Source: Rugosimonospora sp036494675 (GTDB taxonomy: Bacteria > Actinomycetota > Actinomycetes > Mycobacteriales > Micromonosporaceae). From it: DNA of 28,636 nt. The DNA lies in assembly GCA_036494675.1 (NCBI GenBank), contig DASXOA010000098.1, positions 1 to 28,636 of the forward strand, given 5' to 3'. Of this stretch, positions 14,721 through 22,519 are shown in pieces. The position numbers were made by a program, and so were the translations under genes. The notes under the pieces were generated by a model that ran no database searches, was not told the origin of the DNA, and saw only the letters and a program-made list of their open reading frames with translations. Every line of letters starts with the position of its first letter. Position 1 is the stretch's first letter.

Positions 14721-15332
14721 TCAGCTCAGCCCGAGGGCGCGCAGGGCCGCCATGACCGCGTCGGACGGCTGCCCGCACGGGCCGACCGGGATATGCGGCT
14801 GGTACGCCTCGCCGGCGCTGTCGACCAACCAGAATTCGGGCAGGAGGATCCGGTAGTTGGGACACATCCCGCTGCTTCGCGGGGCGTCGGGCTGGTGCAG
14901 CGCGGCGACCAGCGGCGCGAGGTCGCCGTGCTTGACGACGGGGGCGCCCGGCGTGGGGACCGCCTGGTTCGTGCCGGCGTGGACGGTCGGCAGCGGGCAC
15001 GACGCCACCGCCGTCCAGTTCCTGTCGGGAAGCGTGCCGGATCCCCCGGCCGAGGACCCGCCGCAGCTCAACGAGTCCAGCGCGACGGGTGCCGCGCCAC
15101 CCCGGCCGGCTGCGCCGGTCCTGCCCGCGCCGGGCGTACCGGTGCCGCTCGGACCGGCTGAGGGAGTGCCGCTGGGACCCGGTGAGGGAGTGCCGCTCGT
15201 GGCGGGAACCGTGGCGCCGCCCACCCCGGCGACGCCGCTCCCCCCGGCCGCTCCGCAGCCCGCCCCCGCGACCGCCAGTGCCGCGAGGGCGACCGTCAAC
15301 GCGGCGAGCATCCGGTACCGGCGAGCACTCAT
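14721..15332 (-). CDS. Putative secreted lipoprotein of unknown function
   Basis: A 203 aa protein with a good ribosome-binding site (GAGGAGG) before ATG 15332. It has a basic start (SARRYRM), a hydrophobic segment (LAALTVALAALAVAGAG) and lipobox VAGAGC at about residue 26. A Gly/Ser/Pro/Thr-rich linker (SPGPSGTPSAGPSG, about 45-80) leads to a globular part of some 120 residues with three or four cysteines (LSCGGSS, ASCPLP, GMCPNYR, GPCGQPS). It also contains the segment NYRILLPEFWLVDSAGEAYQPHIP. I do not recognise the family. The extracellular, membrane-anchored location is a firm inference; function is not. It separates parA from the MBL gene, a place where related genomes often vary. Confidence 0.8.
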   Translation of the reverse strand: MSARRYRMLAALTVALAALAVAGAGCGAAGGSGVAGVGGATVPATSGTPSPGPSGTPSAGPSGTGTPGAGRTGAAGRGGAAPVALDSLSCGGSSAGGSGTLPDRNWTAVASCPLPTVHAGTNQAVPTPGAPVVKHGDLAPLVAALHQPDAPRSSGMCPNYRILLPEFWLVDSAGEAYQPHIPVGPCGQPSDAVMAALRALGLS

Positions 15333-15440
15333 TCGACCGACCTCCTCGGTTGGGACACCTCAACGATGTGACGCGCCCGGAAGTCTGCCGGTTCCCCGCA
15401 TCGGCATGAAACGGGATCTGTCCGCCCCACCTGCCGCTGA

Positions 15441-15490
15441 AGACCGCCGGGTGAACCTGACGGCCGCCGGGTGAACCTGAAGACCGCCGG
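15441..15490. repeat. 20 bp tandem repeat, 2.5 copies
   Basis: The unit agaccgccgggtgaacctga occurs at 15441 and, with two changes, at 15461; a half copy follows at 15481. It lies just downstream of the stop codon of the minus-strand MBL gene (15502). The rest of the 169 nt gap (15333-15501) shows nothing else. Confidence 0.85.
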
Positions 15491-15501
15491 GGTAGAACCG
15501 C

Positions 15502-16317
15502 TCAGCCCGGCTCGCCGCGCCGCAGCCGGGCGATGTACCGGTCGGCCGAGCGGCGGATGGCCGCCGGGCCGTCCTGGACGACCACCTTGCCCCACCAGCC
15601 GCCGTACACCCGGTCGAACGCGAACCGCTCGACCTGACGGGCGATGTGCTCCACCGTCCCCGCGTCCAGCGGGATCAGGTTCGGGTACGACCACATGAAG
15701 CTCACCCAGTCCCGGTCCTGGACCACGGTGATGGTGTCACCGGTCAGCAGCGCACCGCGGCCCTGCGCACCGGCCGGCCAGTGCAGGACGGCGGCGCCGT
15801 CGAAGTGCCCGCCGATGCGCGCGACGGTGATGCCGGGCACCGGGGTGACCTCGTCGTCCCACAGTTCGATGCGCGGCGAGGGGCGCTGGATCCACTGCCG
15901 GTCGGCGGCCGGGATGAGGATCTTCGCGTCGAACGCGTCGGCCCACTCCACGCAGACGCCGTAGAAGTGCGGATGGGACATGCAGATCGCGTCGATGCCG
16001 CCGAGGCGGGACACCTCCTCGCGGGCGGCGTCGTCGACCAGCGACGTGCAGTCCCACAGCACGTTGCCCCGCGGCGTGCGCACGAGCAGTGCCCGCTGCC
16101 CGATCGCGTACTTCGGCGACATGCCGATACCGATCAGGTCCGGCTCCTCTTCCCGAAGCTCGTTGGCGTGGTCGCGGACGAGGTCCGCCATCGTCGTCCA
16201 CTGCTGGCCGTCCCAGCCGACGTACTGGCGTTCGTCCGAACAGATCGGGCAACCGGCCGGGGGTTCGGCCGAGTCGGGCTGTTGCACGCCGCACGTGACG
16301 CAGACCCAGGCGGGCAT
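15502..16317 (-). CDS. Metallo-beta-lactamase-fold hydrolase with N-terminal zinc ribbon
   Basis: A 271 aa protein from ATG 16317, preceded by a strong AGGAGG. The first 30 residues hold two CxxC-type pairs (CVTC at 6-9, CPIC at 23-26), a rubredoxin-like zinc ribbon. The remainder has MBL-fold features: ALLVRTPRGNVLWDC, ICMSHPHFYG as the first metal-binding histidine region, IARIGGHFDGAAVLHW and LLTGDTITVV. The classical HxHxDH is reduced to SHPHFYG, so the metal site differs from standard hydrolases. No substrate can be named. It follows the GNAT gene by 12 nt, so both are probably one transcript. Confidence 0.82.
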   Translation of the reverse strand: MPAWVCVTCGVQQPDSAEPPAGCPICSDERQYVGWDGQQWTTMADLVRDHANELREEEPDLIGIGMSPKYAIGQRALLVRTPRGNVLWDCTSLVDDAAREEVSRLGGIDAICMSHPHFYGVCVEWADAFDAKILIPAADRQWIQRPSPRIELWDDEVTPVPGITVARIGGHFDGAAVLHWPAGAQGRGALLTGDTITVVQDRDWVSFMWSYPNLIPLDAGTVEHIARQVERFAFDRVYGGWWGKVVVQDGPAAIRRSADRYIARLRRGEPG

Positions 16318-16329
16318 GTCGACGACCTC

Positions 16330-16908
16330 CTACGGGGATCCATGGTGTTTGGCCCATTCGGGCGCCAGGATCGCCATGATGTGCGCATCGACCCAGGCGC
16401 CGTCCCACCGTAACGCCTGCCGTTTGACCCCCTCGGTCACGAAGCCCACCTTCTCGTAGACGTGCAGGGCGCGAGGATTGAAGCCGTATACCTCCAACTC
16501 GACGCGGTGCAGACCGACGGTGTCGAAGGCGTGGGCCAGTATCAGCCGGGCCGCCTCGGTGCCCATCCCCCGCCCGAAGTACCGGGGGCCGGCCAGCAGG
16601 ATCCGGAACCCGCAGGAGAGGTTGTCGGCGTCGAGTTCGTTGAGCACGACCTCACCGGCGTACGTGTCGCTACCGGGCTCCACGATCGCCAGGTCCAACC
16701 GGTCGTCGGGCTCCGCCAGGCTGGCGTACCACCGTTGCAGCGCCTCCACGTCGGGTACCCGGTGGGTGCCGGTCAGCCGCAGCGTCTCGGGGTCCAGCGC
16801 CGCCACCGCCGTCGCGTCGCCCGCGCGCACCGGCCGCAGCCGCACCCGCTGCCCCACCAGGGTCGGTTTGTCGGCGAACGAGATCGCGGTCGGCATGGTA
16901 AGGATCAT
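16330..16908 (-). CDS. GNAT-family N-acetyltransferase (RimJ/RimL-like)
   Basis: A 192 aa acetyltransferase. It starts with the usual RVRLRPVRAGDATAVAALDPE, has the acetyl-CoA-binding loop in YFGRGMGTEAARLILAHAF (RxxGxG/A type), and ends with GLHRVELEVYGFNPRALHVY-type motif and EKVGFVTEGVKRQ. These identify the RimJ/RimL-like branch, which acetylates protein N-termini, amino sugars or small amines. The substrate is unknown. Start: ATG 16908 or ATG 16896; neither has a clear ribosome-binding site. The gene lies 69 nt after xerD and 12 nt before the MBL gene. Confidence 0.88.
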   Translation of the reverse strand: MILTMPTAISFADKPTLVGQRVRLRPVRAGDATAVAALDPETLRLTGTHRVPDVEALQRWYASLAEPDDRLDLAIVEPGSDTYAGEVVLNELDADNLSCGFRILLAGPRYFGRGMGTEAARLILAHAFDTVGLHRVELEVYGFNPRALHVYEKVGFVTEGVKRQALRWDGAWVDAHIMAILAPEWAKHHGSP

Positions 16909-16977
16909 GCCCGGTACACCGATCGGGCCGCCATCGGGATGCTCCGGACACGCCCGGAGCGGTGGGACCGATGCCCG

Positions 16978-17889
16978 TCAGCGCGCCCGCGGATGCGCGG
17001 TGGCGTAGACCTCGCGCAGCTTGTCGACGGTCACCAGGGTGTAGATCTGGGTGGTGGTCACCGAGGCGTGGCCGAGCAGTTCCTGGACCACCCGCACGTC
17101 CGCGCCACCGTCGAGCAGGTGCGTGGCGTAGGAGTGGCGCAGCGTGTGCGGGGAGATCTTCGACGGGTCCAGGCCCGCCGTCCCGGCCGCGCGGCGCAGG
17201 ATCGTCCAGGCGCTCTGCCGCGACAGCGGGCCGCCGCGGGCGTTGAGGAACACCGCGGGGGTACCGCGGCCAGCCGCCGCCAGCGCCGGGCGCCCCCGTA
17301 CCAGGTACGCCTGCAGCGCCTCGGTCGCGTACCCGCCGACGGGTACCAGCCGGGACCGGCCGCCCTTGCCGTGCAGCAGCACACCGCCCTGCGCCAGGTC
17401 GAGGTCGTCGATGGCCGCGCCGACCGCCTCGGAGATGCGCGCACCGGTGCCGTACAGGAATTCCAGCAGCGCCTGGTCGCGCAGGCCCAGCGGCCCGTCG
17501 GTGGGCACCGCGCGCAGCAGCGCCTCGATCTGCCCGATGTCCAGCGCCTTGGGCAGCCGCCGCGGCGGCGTCGGCGGGGTGATCGCCCGGGCCGGGTCGT
17601 CCGTGGTCAGCCCCTCGCGGACCGCGAAGCGGTGCAGCCCGCGTACCGCGCTGACCGCCCGTGCGGCGCTGGCGGCGGACAGCGGCGGATGCCCGTCGTC
17701 GCCCTCGCGCAGCCTCGCCAGGTAGTCCGCGACCCGGGCCGGGGTGACCTCACCGAGACCGGTGCCGTCGAGCGTCTCGACGTAGCGGGTCAGGTCCCGG
17801 CGGTAGGAACTGAGGGTGTTGACGGCCAGTGCCCGTTCGACGGTCAGGTGGTCCAGGTATGCCTGGACCACCCGTTGCGCCGAGTTCAC
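16978..17889 (-). CDS. xerD: Tyrosine recombinase XerD
   Basis: Site-specific recombinase that resolves chromosome dimers at dif with a partner Xer protein; 303 aa. The N-terminal core-binding domain (YLDHLTVERALAVNTLSSYR) is followed by the catalytic domain with all active residues: R151 in GTGARISEA, K175 in HGKGGRSR, H248 and R251 in HTLRHSYATHLL, H274 in LLGHASVTTTQ and the nucleophile Y283. The GTG start at 17889 lies 7 nt after the ald stop. Its position near pyrG, Nudix and parA-scpAB matches the actinobacterial xerD locus and argues against a phage integrase. No dif site is seen here. Confidence 0.96.
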   Translation of the reverse strand: MNSAQRVVQAYLDHLTVERALAVNTLSSYRRDLTRYVETLDGTGLGEVTPARVADYLARLREGDDGHPPLSAASAARAVSAVRGLHRFAVREGLTTDDPARAITPPTPPRRLPKALDIGQIEALLRAVPTDGPLGLRDQALLEFLYGTGARISEAVGAAIDDLDLAQGGVLLHGKGGRSRLVPVGGYATEALQAYLVRGRPALAAAGRGTPAVFLNARGGPLSRQSAWTILRRAAGTAGLDPSKISPHTLRHSYATHLLDGGADVRVVQELLGHASVTTTQIYTLVTVDKLREVYATAHPRAR

Positions 17890-17896
17890 CCCGCGA

Positions 17897-19012
17897 TTAT
17901 CCCAGGACCTCGTCCAGCTTCACGTAGGACAGACCGTGTGCCTGCGCGACCGGGCCGTAGGTGATCTGCCCGTCGTGCGTGTTGAGGCCCATCGCCAGCG
18001 CCTTGTCCGCCTGCAACGCCTCGCGCCAGCCCCGGTTCGCCAACTCCACCGCGTAGGGCAGGGTGACGTTGGTCAGCGCGTACGTGCTGGTGTGCGGCAC
18101 CGCGCCGGGCATGTTCGCCACGCAGTAGAAGATCGAGTCGTGGACCCGGTAGACCGGGTCGGCGTGCGTGGTCGGGTGCGAGTCCTCGAAGCAGCCGCCC
18201 TGGTCGATCGCGATGTCGACCAGTACGCTGCCGGGCTTCATCCGGGAGACCATGTCGTTGGACACCAGCGTCGGCGCCTTCGTCCCGGGTACCAGGACGG
18301 CGCCGATGACCATGTCGGCGTCGAGCACCGCGCGTTCGATCTCGTACGCGTTGGACACCACCGTCTGCAGGTGCCCCTGGTAGATCGCGTCGGACTGGCG
18401 CAGCTTGTTGATGTTCTTGTCCAGCAGTTGCACCTGGGCCTGCATGCCCAGCGCGATCGCGGCGGCACTGACGCCGGAGACCCCGCCGCCGATCACCACG
18501 ACCTTGCTCGCGTACACCCCGGTGACGCCGCCCATCAGCGTTCCGCGCCCGCCGGCGGGGCGCATCAGGTGGTACGCGCCGACCTGCGGCGCGAGCCGTC
18601 CGGCCACCTCGGACATCGGGGCGAGCAGCGGCAGGGAACCGTCGGGGCTCTCCACCGTCTCGTACGCGATGCCGGTGACCCTGCGCTCCAGCAGTGCGTC
18701 GGTGCACTCCTTGGACGCCGCCAGGTGCAGGTAGGTGAACAGCACCTGGCCCGGGCGCATGCGCGGGTACTCCTCGGCGACCGGCTCCTTGACCTTGAGG
18801 ATCAGCTCGCCGGTGGCCCACACATCGTCGACGCCGGGCAGGATGGTGGCTCCGGCGGCGGCGAACTCGGCGTCGGAGATCGACGAGCCCTCACCCGCGC
18901 CGGCCTCCACGTAGACCTCATGGCCGTTGCGGGTGAACTCGTTCACCCCCGCCGGCGTGATCGCGACGCGGTACTCCTGGTCTTTGACCTCGCGTGGGAT
19001 GGCGACCTTCAC
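17897..19012 (-). CDS. ald: Alanine dehydrogenase
   Basis: NAD-dependent oxidative deamination of L-alanine to pyruvate and ammonia, and the reverse. I set the start at GTG 19012 (371 aa), which has GAGGGG 5 nt upstream and gives the canonical MKVAIPREVK. This numbering places K75 (ILKVKEP) and H96 (FTYLHLA) exactly where the substrate-binding residues are in characterised alanine dehydrogenases. The NAD-binding VVVIGGGVSGVSAAAIA and the DIAIDQGGC and TYALTNVTLPY motifs are intact. The longer frame to 19057 adds a sequence with no homology character. A minus-strand TAAACT (19064-19069) could be the -10. A TetR regulator lies upstream. Confidence 0.97.
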   Translation of the reverse strand: MKVAIPREVKDQEYRVAITPAGVNEFTRNGHEVYVEAGAGEGSSISDAEFAAAGATILPGVDDVWATGELILKVKEPVAEEYPRMRPGQVLFTYLHLAASKECTDALLERRVTGIAYETVESPDGSLPLLAPMSEVAGRLAPQVGAYHLMRPAGGRGTLMGGVTGVYASKVVVIGGGVSGVSAAAIALGMQAQVQLLDKNINKLRQSDAIYQGHLQTVVSNAYEIERAVLDADMVIGAVLVPGTKAPTLVSNDMVSRMKPGSVLVDIAIDQGGCFEDSHPTTHADPVYRVHDSIFYCVANMPGAVPHTSTYALTNVTLPYAVELANRGWREALQADKALAMGLNTHDGQITYGPVAQAHGLSYVKLDEVLG

Positions 19013-19276
19013 GTTGACCCCTCTAGACGCTGCGTGACCGGCCCCGTTGCCGACCACGCCCGGAGTTTAGATCGGTATCGGCCGGCTGGCCGGCGACAGA
19101 GTGCCACCCGATCGGGCCGCCGCCTGTCAGGCTGGAACCGGGTCGGTGACAGGGTGTTGCCGGCCGGACCCCGCGCCGGGCGGTGCGGGCGCCGTCCAGC
19201 GGTCCTTATACCCCGGAATCGCCGCGCGGCACCTGCCGACCCGGATGGAAGCTGAGCCCTGGAGCCGGCCGGGTTC

Positions 19277-20008
19277 TCAGGCGCTGGTGACGTTGTCCAG
19301 GCGCTTGGACAGGCCGTCGAGCAGGACACGGAGTCCGAAATCGAAGCGCCGTTGGAGCACGAACGCGCGGTCGTGGTGCAGGAGGTGTTCCCGGTACGCG
19401 CGCAGCGCCGGGTACGGGCCGGCGACGTCCTGGGGGGCGCCCTCCAGCGTGAACCGCTCCACGGCCCCACCGGGCCGGCGGGGGTGGGGGGCCGGCCGGG
19501 GCCCGCCGGGGTTCACCGAGCCCCGGACGTAGTCGATGATCATGTGGAACGCGCCGTCCAGGTCGTCGCCCACGAAGCCGGCCGAGCGCAGCAGGAGCAG
19601 TTGGGCCTCCGCGTAGCGCCGGGCCTGCGGGCCGAACACCGGCCGGCTGTTGTAGAGCTGCAGGGCCCACGGGTGGGCGAACACCATCGCGCGTAGCCCC
19701 TGGATCAGGGCGGCGACGTCGTGGCGCCAGTCTCCGGTCGGCTCCGGGATCGGCACCTCGGCGAGGACCTCGTCCATGGCCAGATCGAGCAGTTCGTCCT
19801 TGTTCGCCACGTACCAGTACACCGAGGTCGCGCCCGCCTCCAGCCGGGCACCCAGCCGGCGCATCGACAGCCCTTCCAGCCCCTCCTCATCCAGCATCTT
19901 CCGGGCCGTCTGGACAATCTGGCCGCGGCTCAAGACCGGCTGTTCGGGGCGTCCCCCCCGGAACCGACGTGACCACGCGACTGGGACATTCCGCTCCTGC
20001 TCGGACAC
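19277..20008 (-). CDS. TetR-family transcriptional regulator
   Basis: A 243 aa repressor-like protein. The N-terminal helix-turn-helix is clear (IVQTARKMLDEEGLEGLSMRR, then LGARLEAGATSVYWYVANKDEL, about residues 31-72). The ligand-binding part resembles the TetR_C class (FAHPWALQLYNSRPVFGP, RSAGFVGDDLDGAF, FDFGLRVLLDGLSKRL). A Gly/Pro-rich insertion (NPGGPRPAPHPRRPGG, about 166-181) lies where that class usually has a loop. Start: GTG 20008. No divergent target gene exists beside it; neighbours on both sides read the same way, so its regulon is not evident. The 264 nt between it and ald (19013-19276) shows no gene. Confidence 0.9.
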   Translation of the reverse strand: MSEQERNVPVAWSRRFRGGRPEQPVLSRGQIVQTARKMLDEEGLEGLSMRRLGARLEAGATSVYWYVANKDELLDLAMDEVLAEVPIPEPTGDWRHDVAALIQGLRAMVFAHPWALQLYNSRPVFGPQARRYAEAQLLLLRSAGFVGDDLDGAFHMIIDYVRGSVNPGGPRPAPHPRRPGGAVERFTLEGAPQDVAGPYPALRAYREHLLHHDRAFVLQRRFDFGLRVLLDGLSKRLDNVTSA

Positions 20009-20117
20009 CGGGCCATCGTAGTCAATGGAACACTGTGCGTTCGAGAGCCAGTTCGGCCCCCGACCTCTCGCCGGTCGAGCCGGAAATCGGACAGTCGCCC
20101 CGGCCGGCCCTCGTTCG

Positions 20118-20163
20118 GCTCAGCCGGGGACCACGGGAGAGCTCAGCCGGGGACCACGGGAGA
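20118..20163. repeat. Perfect 23 bp tandem duplication across the Nudix stop codon
   Basis: Bases 20118-20140 and 20141-20163 are identical. The Nudix stop codon (20143-20145) lies in one copy, so the last six codons are repeated as downstream sequence. The absence of any mismatch suggests a recent event. The rest of 20009-20117 upstream of the TetR gene shows no gene. Confidence 0.9.
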
Positions 20164-20775
20164 GACCGGGGGCCGGGGCAGCGGGGTGTCCAGCGGCTGG
20201 CCCGCCGGCCAGCCCTCCCCCCGCAGCCGGGCCGCGGCGAGCAGCCCGACCAGCGCGGCGGCGTTGGTGATCCCACCCTGGAACGCCATGGCGACCGCGT
20301 CGTCCAGGGGCACCATCCGGGTGACCATGTCGGCCTCCTCGTTTTCCCGGTTGTGGCGCAGCTCGACCGGTACCGGTGACAGGTCCCGGGCCAGGAACAG
20401 CCGGATCACCTCGGTCGACGCCCCCGGCGTGGTGTGCACGTCGAGCAGGAACTCCCAGCGCAGCGCCGTGAGGTCGGCCTCCTCGGCCAGTTCCCGCGCG
20501 GCGGCCGCGACCAGGTCCTCCCCCTCCACGTCCATGAGCCCGGCCGGCAGCTCCCACAGCCGCTCGCCGACCGGGTGGCGGTACTGCTGGACGAGCACCA
20601 CCCGCTCCGCGTCGTCGATGGCGACCACCCCGACCGCACCGACGTGCACCACGTAGTCGCGCGGCACGTACCCGCCACCCGGCATCCGCACCTCGTCGGT
20701 GACCACCGAGAACACCGGGCCGCGGAACCGGTCGTGCCGGGCCCGCACCGGGTGCTGGGCCTGGGCTTCGGTCAC
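20143..20775 (-). CDS. Nudix hydrolase, ADP-ribose pyrophosphatase type
   Basis: A 210 aa Nudix enzyme with the box in ELPAGLMDVEGEDLV...ARELAEEADL (about residues 75-102). All catalytic acidic residues are there (R94-E95, E98-E99); the first half has one residue more than the textbook G-x5-E spacing, as in actinobacterial ADP-ribose pyrophosphatases. Preceding VVLVQQYRHPVGERLWELPAG is the typical ADPRase lead-in. It probably hydrolyses ADP-ribose to AMP and ribose 5-phosphate. The GTG start at 20775 overlaps the pyrG stop (GTGA), so it is coupled to CTP synthase, as its orthologue is in mycobacteria (Rv1699-Rv1700). A 23 bp duplication spans its stop. Confidence 0.92.
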   Translation of the reverse strand: MTEAQAQHPVRARHDRFRGPVFSVVTDEVRMPGGGYVPRDYVVHVGAVGVVAIDDAERVVLVQQYRHPVGERLWELPAGLMDVEGEDLVAAAARELAEEADLTALRWEFLLDVHTTPGASTEVIRLFLARDLSPVPVELRHNRENEEADMVTRMVPLDDAVAMAFQGGITNAAALVGLLAAARLRGEGWPAGQPLDTPLPRPPVSPVVPG

Positions 20776-22463
20776 CGGGACGCCTCGGTCAGCTCGACCG
20801 GCAGCCGGTCCGCGTCGGCGTAGGTCAGGGCCGCGCCGACGAACCCGGCGAACAGCGGATGCGGGCGGGTCGGACGGCTCTTCAGCTCCGGGTGCGCCTG
20901 GGTGGCCACGAAGAACGGGTGCAGCTCCGGGTCCAGTTCGATGAACTCGACGAGCCGACCGTCCGGCGAGGACCCGCTGATGCGCAGCCCGGCCTTGGTC
21001 AGCACGTCGCGGTACGCGTTGTTGACCTCGTACCGGTGGCGGTGGCGCTCGTCGACCTCGGTGGCGCCGTACGCCTGGGCGACCAGCGAACCGTCCACCA
21101 GCCGGGCCGGGTACGAACCCAGCCGCATGGTGCCGCCCAGATCACCGCGGCCGGCGACGATGTCGGCCTGCTCCGCCATGGTGGCGATCACCGGATGGGC
21201 GGCCTGCTCGTCGAACTCCCGGGAGTTCGCGCCCTCCAACCCGGCCAGGTGCCGGGCCACCTCGATCGTCATGCACTGCAGGCCCAGGCACAGGCCCAGC
21301 GTCGGGATGCCGTTCTCCCGCGCGTACCGGACCGCGCCGATCTTGCCCTCGATGCCGCGGACCCCGAAGCCGCCGGGGATCACCACGCCGTCGACCCCGG
21401 CCAGCGCCGTGGCCGCCCCGGACGGGCTGACACAGTCGTCGCTGGGCACCCAGCGCAACTCGACCCGGGCGCGATGCCCGAACCCGGCCGCCCGGATCGC
21501 CTCGGACACCGACAGGTACGCGTCGGGCAGGTCGACGTACTTGCCGACCAGTGCCACGGTGACCGTCTGCTTCGGGTGGTGTACCCGCTCCAGCAGGTCG
21601 TCCCACCGGCTCCAGTCCACGTCCCGGAAGGACAGCCCGAGCCGGCGCACCACGTAGGCGTCCAGCCCCTCGCGGTGCAGCACCTTCGGGATGTCGTAGA
21701 TGCTGGGCGCGTCCGGGGCGGACACCACGGCCTCGCGGTCCACGTCGCAGTACAGCGCCAGCTTGTGCTTGAGCTTCTCGGGGATCTCCCGGTCCGACCG
21801 GCAGACGATCGCGTCGGGCTGGATGCCGATGCTGCGCAGCGCGGCCACCGAGTGCTGGGTCGGCTTGGTCTTCAGCTCGCCTGAGGGCGCCAGGTAGGGC
21901 ACCAGCGACACGTGCAGGTAGAAGCAGTTGTCCCGGCCGATGTCGTGGCGGATCTGGCGGATCGCCTCCAGGAACGGCAGCGACTCGATGTCACCGACCG
22001 TGCCGCCGACCTCGGTGATCACCACGTCGGGGGCGCGCCCGTCCTCGTCCGCGGCGGCCATCGCCCGGACCCGGGCCTTGATCTCGTTGGTCACGTGCGG
22101 GATCACCTGCACGGTGTCGCCGAGGTACTCCCCGCGCCGTTCCTTGGCGATCACCTCGGAGTAGATCTGCCCGGTGGTCACGTTGGCCCGGCGGGACAGG
22201 TCGCGGTCGAGGAACCGCTCGTAGTGCCCGACGTCCAGGTCGGTCTCGGCGCCGTCGTCGGTGACGAACACCTCACCGTGCTGGAACGGGTTCATCGTGC
22301 CGGGGTCGACGTTGAGGTACGGGTCGAGCTTCTGCATGACCACGCGCAGTCCGCGCGCGGTCAGTAGATTACCGAGGCTGGCGGCGGTGAGGCCCTTACC
22401 CAGCGAGGAGGCGACGCCCCCGGTGACGAAGATGTGCCTGGTCGTTCGTGCCGATGGGGCCAA
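20772..22463 (-). CDS. pyrG: CTP synthase
   Basis: Makes CTP from UTP, ATP and glutamine; 563 aa. The N-terminal synthase domain carries HIFVTGGVASSLGKGLTAAS, KLDPYLNVDPGTMNPFQHGE and the ITEVGGTVGDIES motif. The C-terminal glutaminase has the nucleophile in GLCLGLQCM and the triad partner in ATQAHPELKS. Length and motifs are standard. No in-frame ATG or GTG lies close to the expected N-terminus; the start appears to be TTG at 22463, with GGGAG 6 nt upstream. The gene is separated from the membrane protein gene by 56 nt and overlaps the Nudix gene. Confidence 0.98.
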   Translation of the reverse strand: MAPSARTTRHIFVTGGVASSLGKGLTAASLGNLLTARGLRVVMQKLDPYLNVDPGTMNPFQHGEVFVTDDGAETDLDVGHYERFLDRDLSRRANVTTGQIYSEVIAKERRGEYLGDTVQVIPHVTNEIKARVRAMAAADEDGRAPDVVITEVGGTVGDIESLPFLEAIRQIRHDIGRDNCFYLHVSLVPYLAPSGELKTKPTQHSVAALRSIGIQPDAIVCRSDREIPEKLKHKLALYCDVDREAVVSAPDAPSIYDIPKVLHREGLDAYVVRRLGLSFRDVDWSRWDDLLERVHHPKQTVTVALVGKYVDLPDAYLSVSEAIRAAGFGHRARVELRWVPSDDCVSPSGAATALAGVDGVVIPGGFGVRGIEGKIGAVRYARENGIPTLGLCLGLQCMTIEVARHLAGLEGANSREFDEQAAHPVIATMAEQADIVAGRGDLGGTMRLGSYPARLVDGSLVAQAYGATEVDERHRHRYEVNNAYRDVLTKAGLRISGSSPDGRLVEFIELDPELHPFFVATQAHPELKSRPTRPHPLFAGFVGAALTYADADRLPVELTEASR

Positions 22464-22519
22464 CGCCTGCTCCCGTGGTCGTATCCGTCACGCGCGAAGA
22501 CCGCGCGGTCCACGGGATT

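Noticed and set aside
16978..17889. Phage integrase or integrative element.
   Set aside because: The recombinase has XerD wording and conserved neighbours; no attachment-site repeat, tRNA or phage gene is present.
19058..19276. Small gene between ald and the TetR gene.
   Set aside because: Frames there have no ribosome-binding site and continue as shadows of neighbouring genes.
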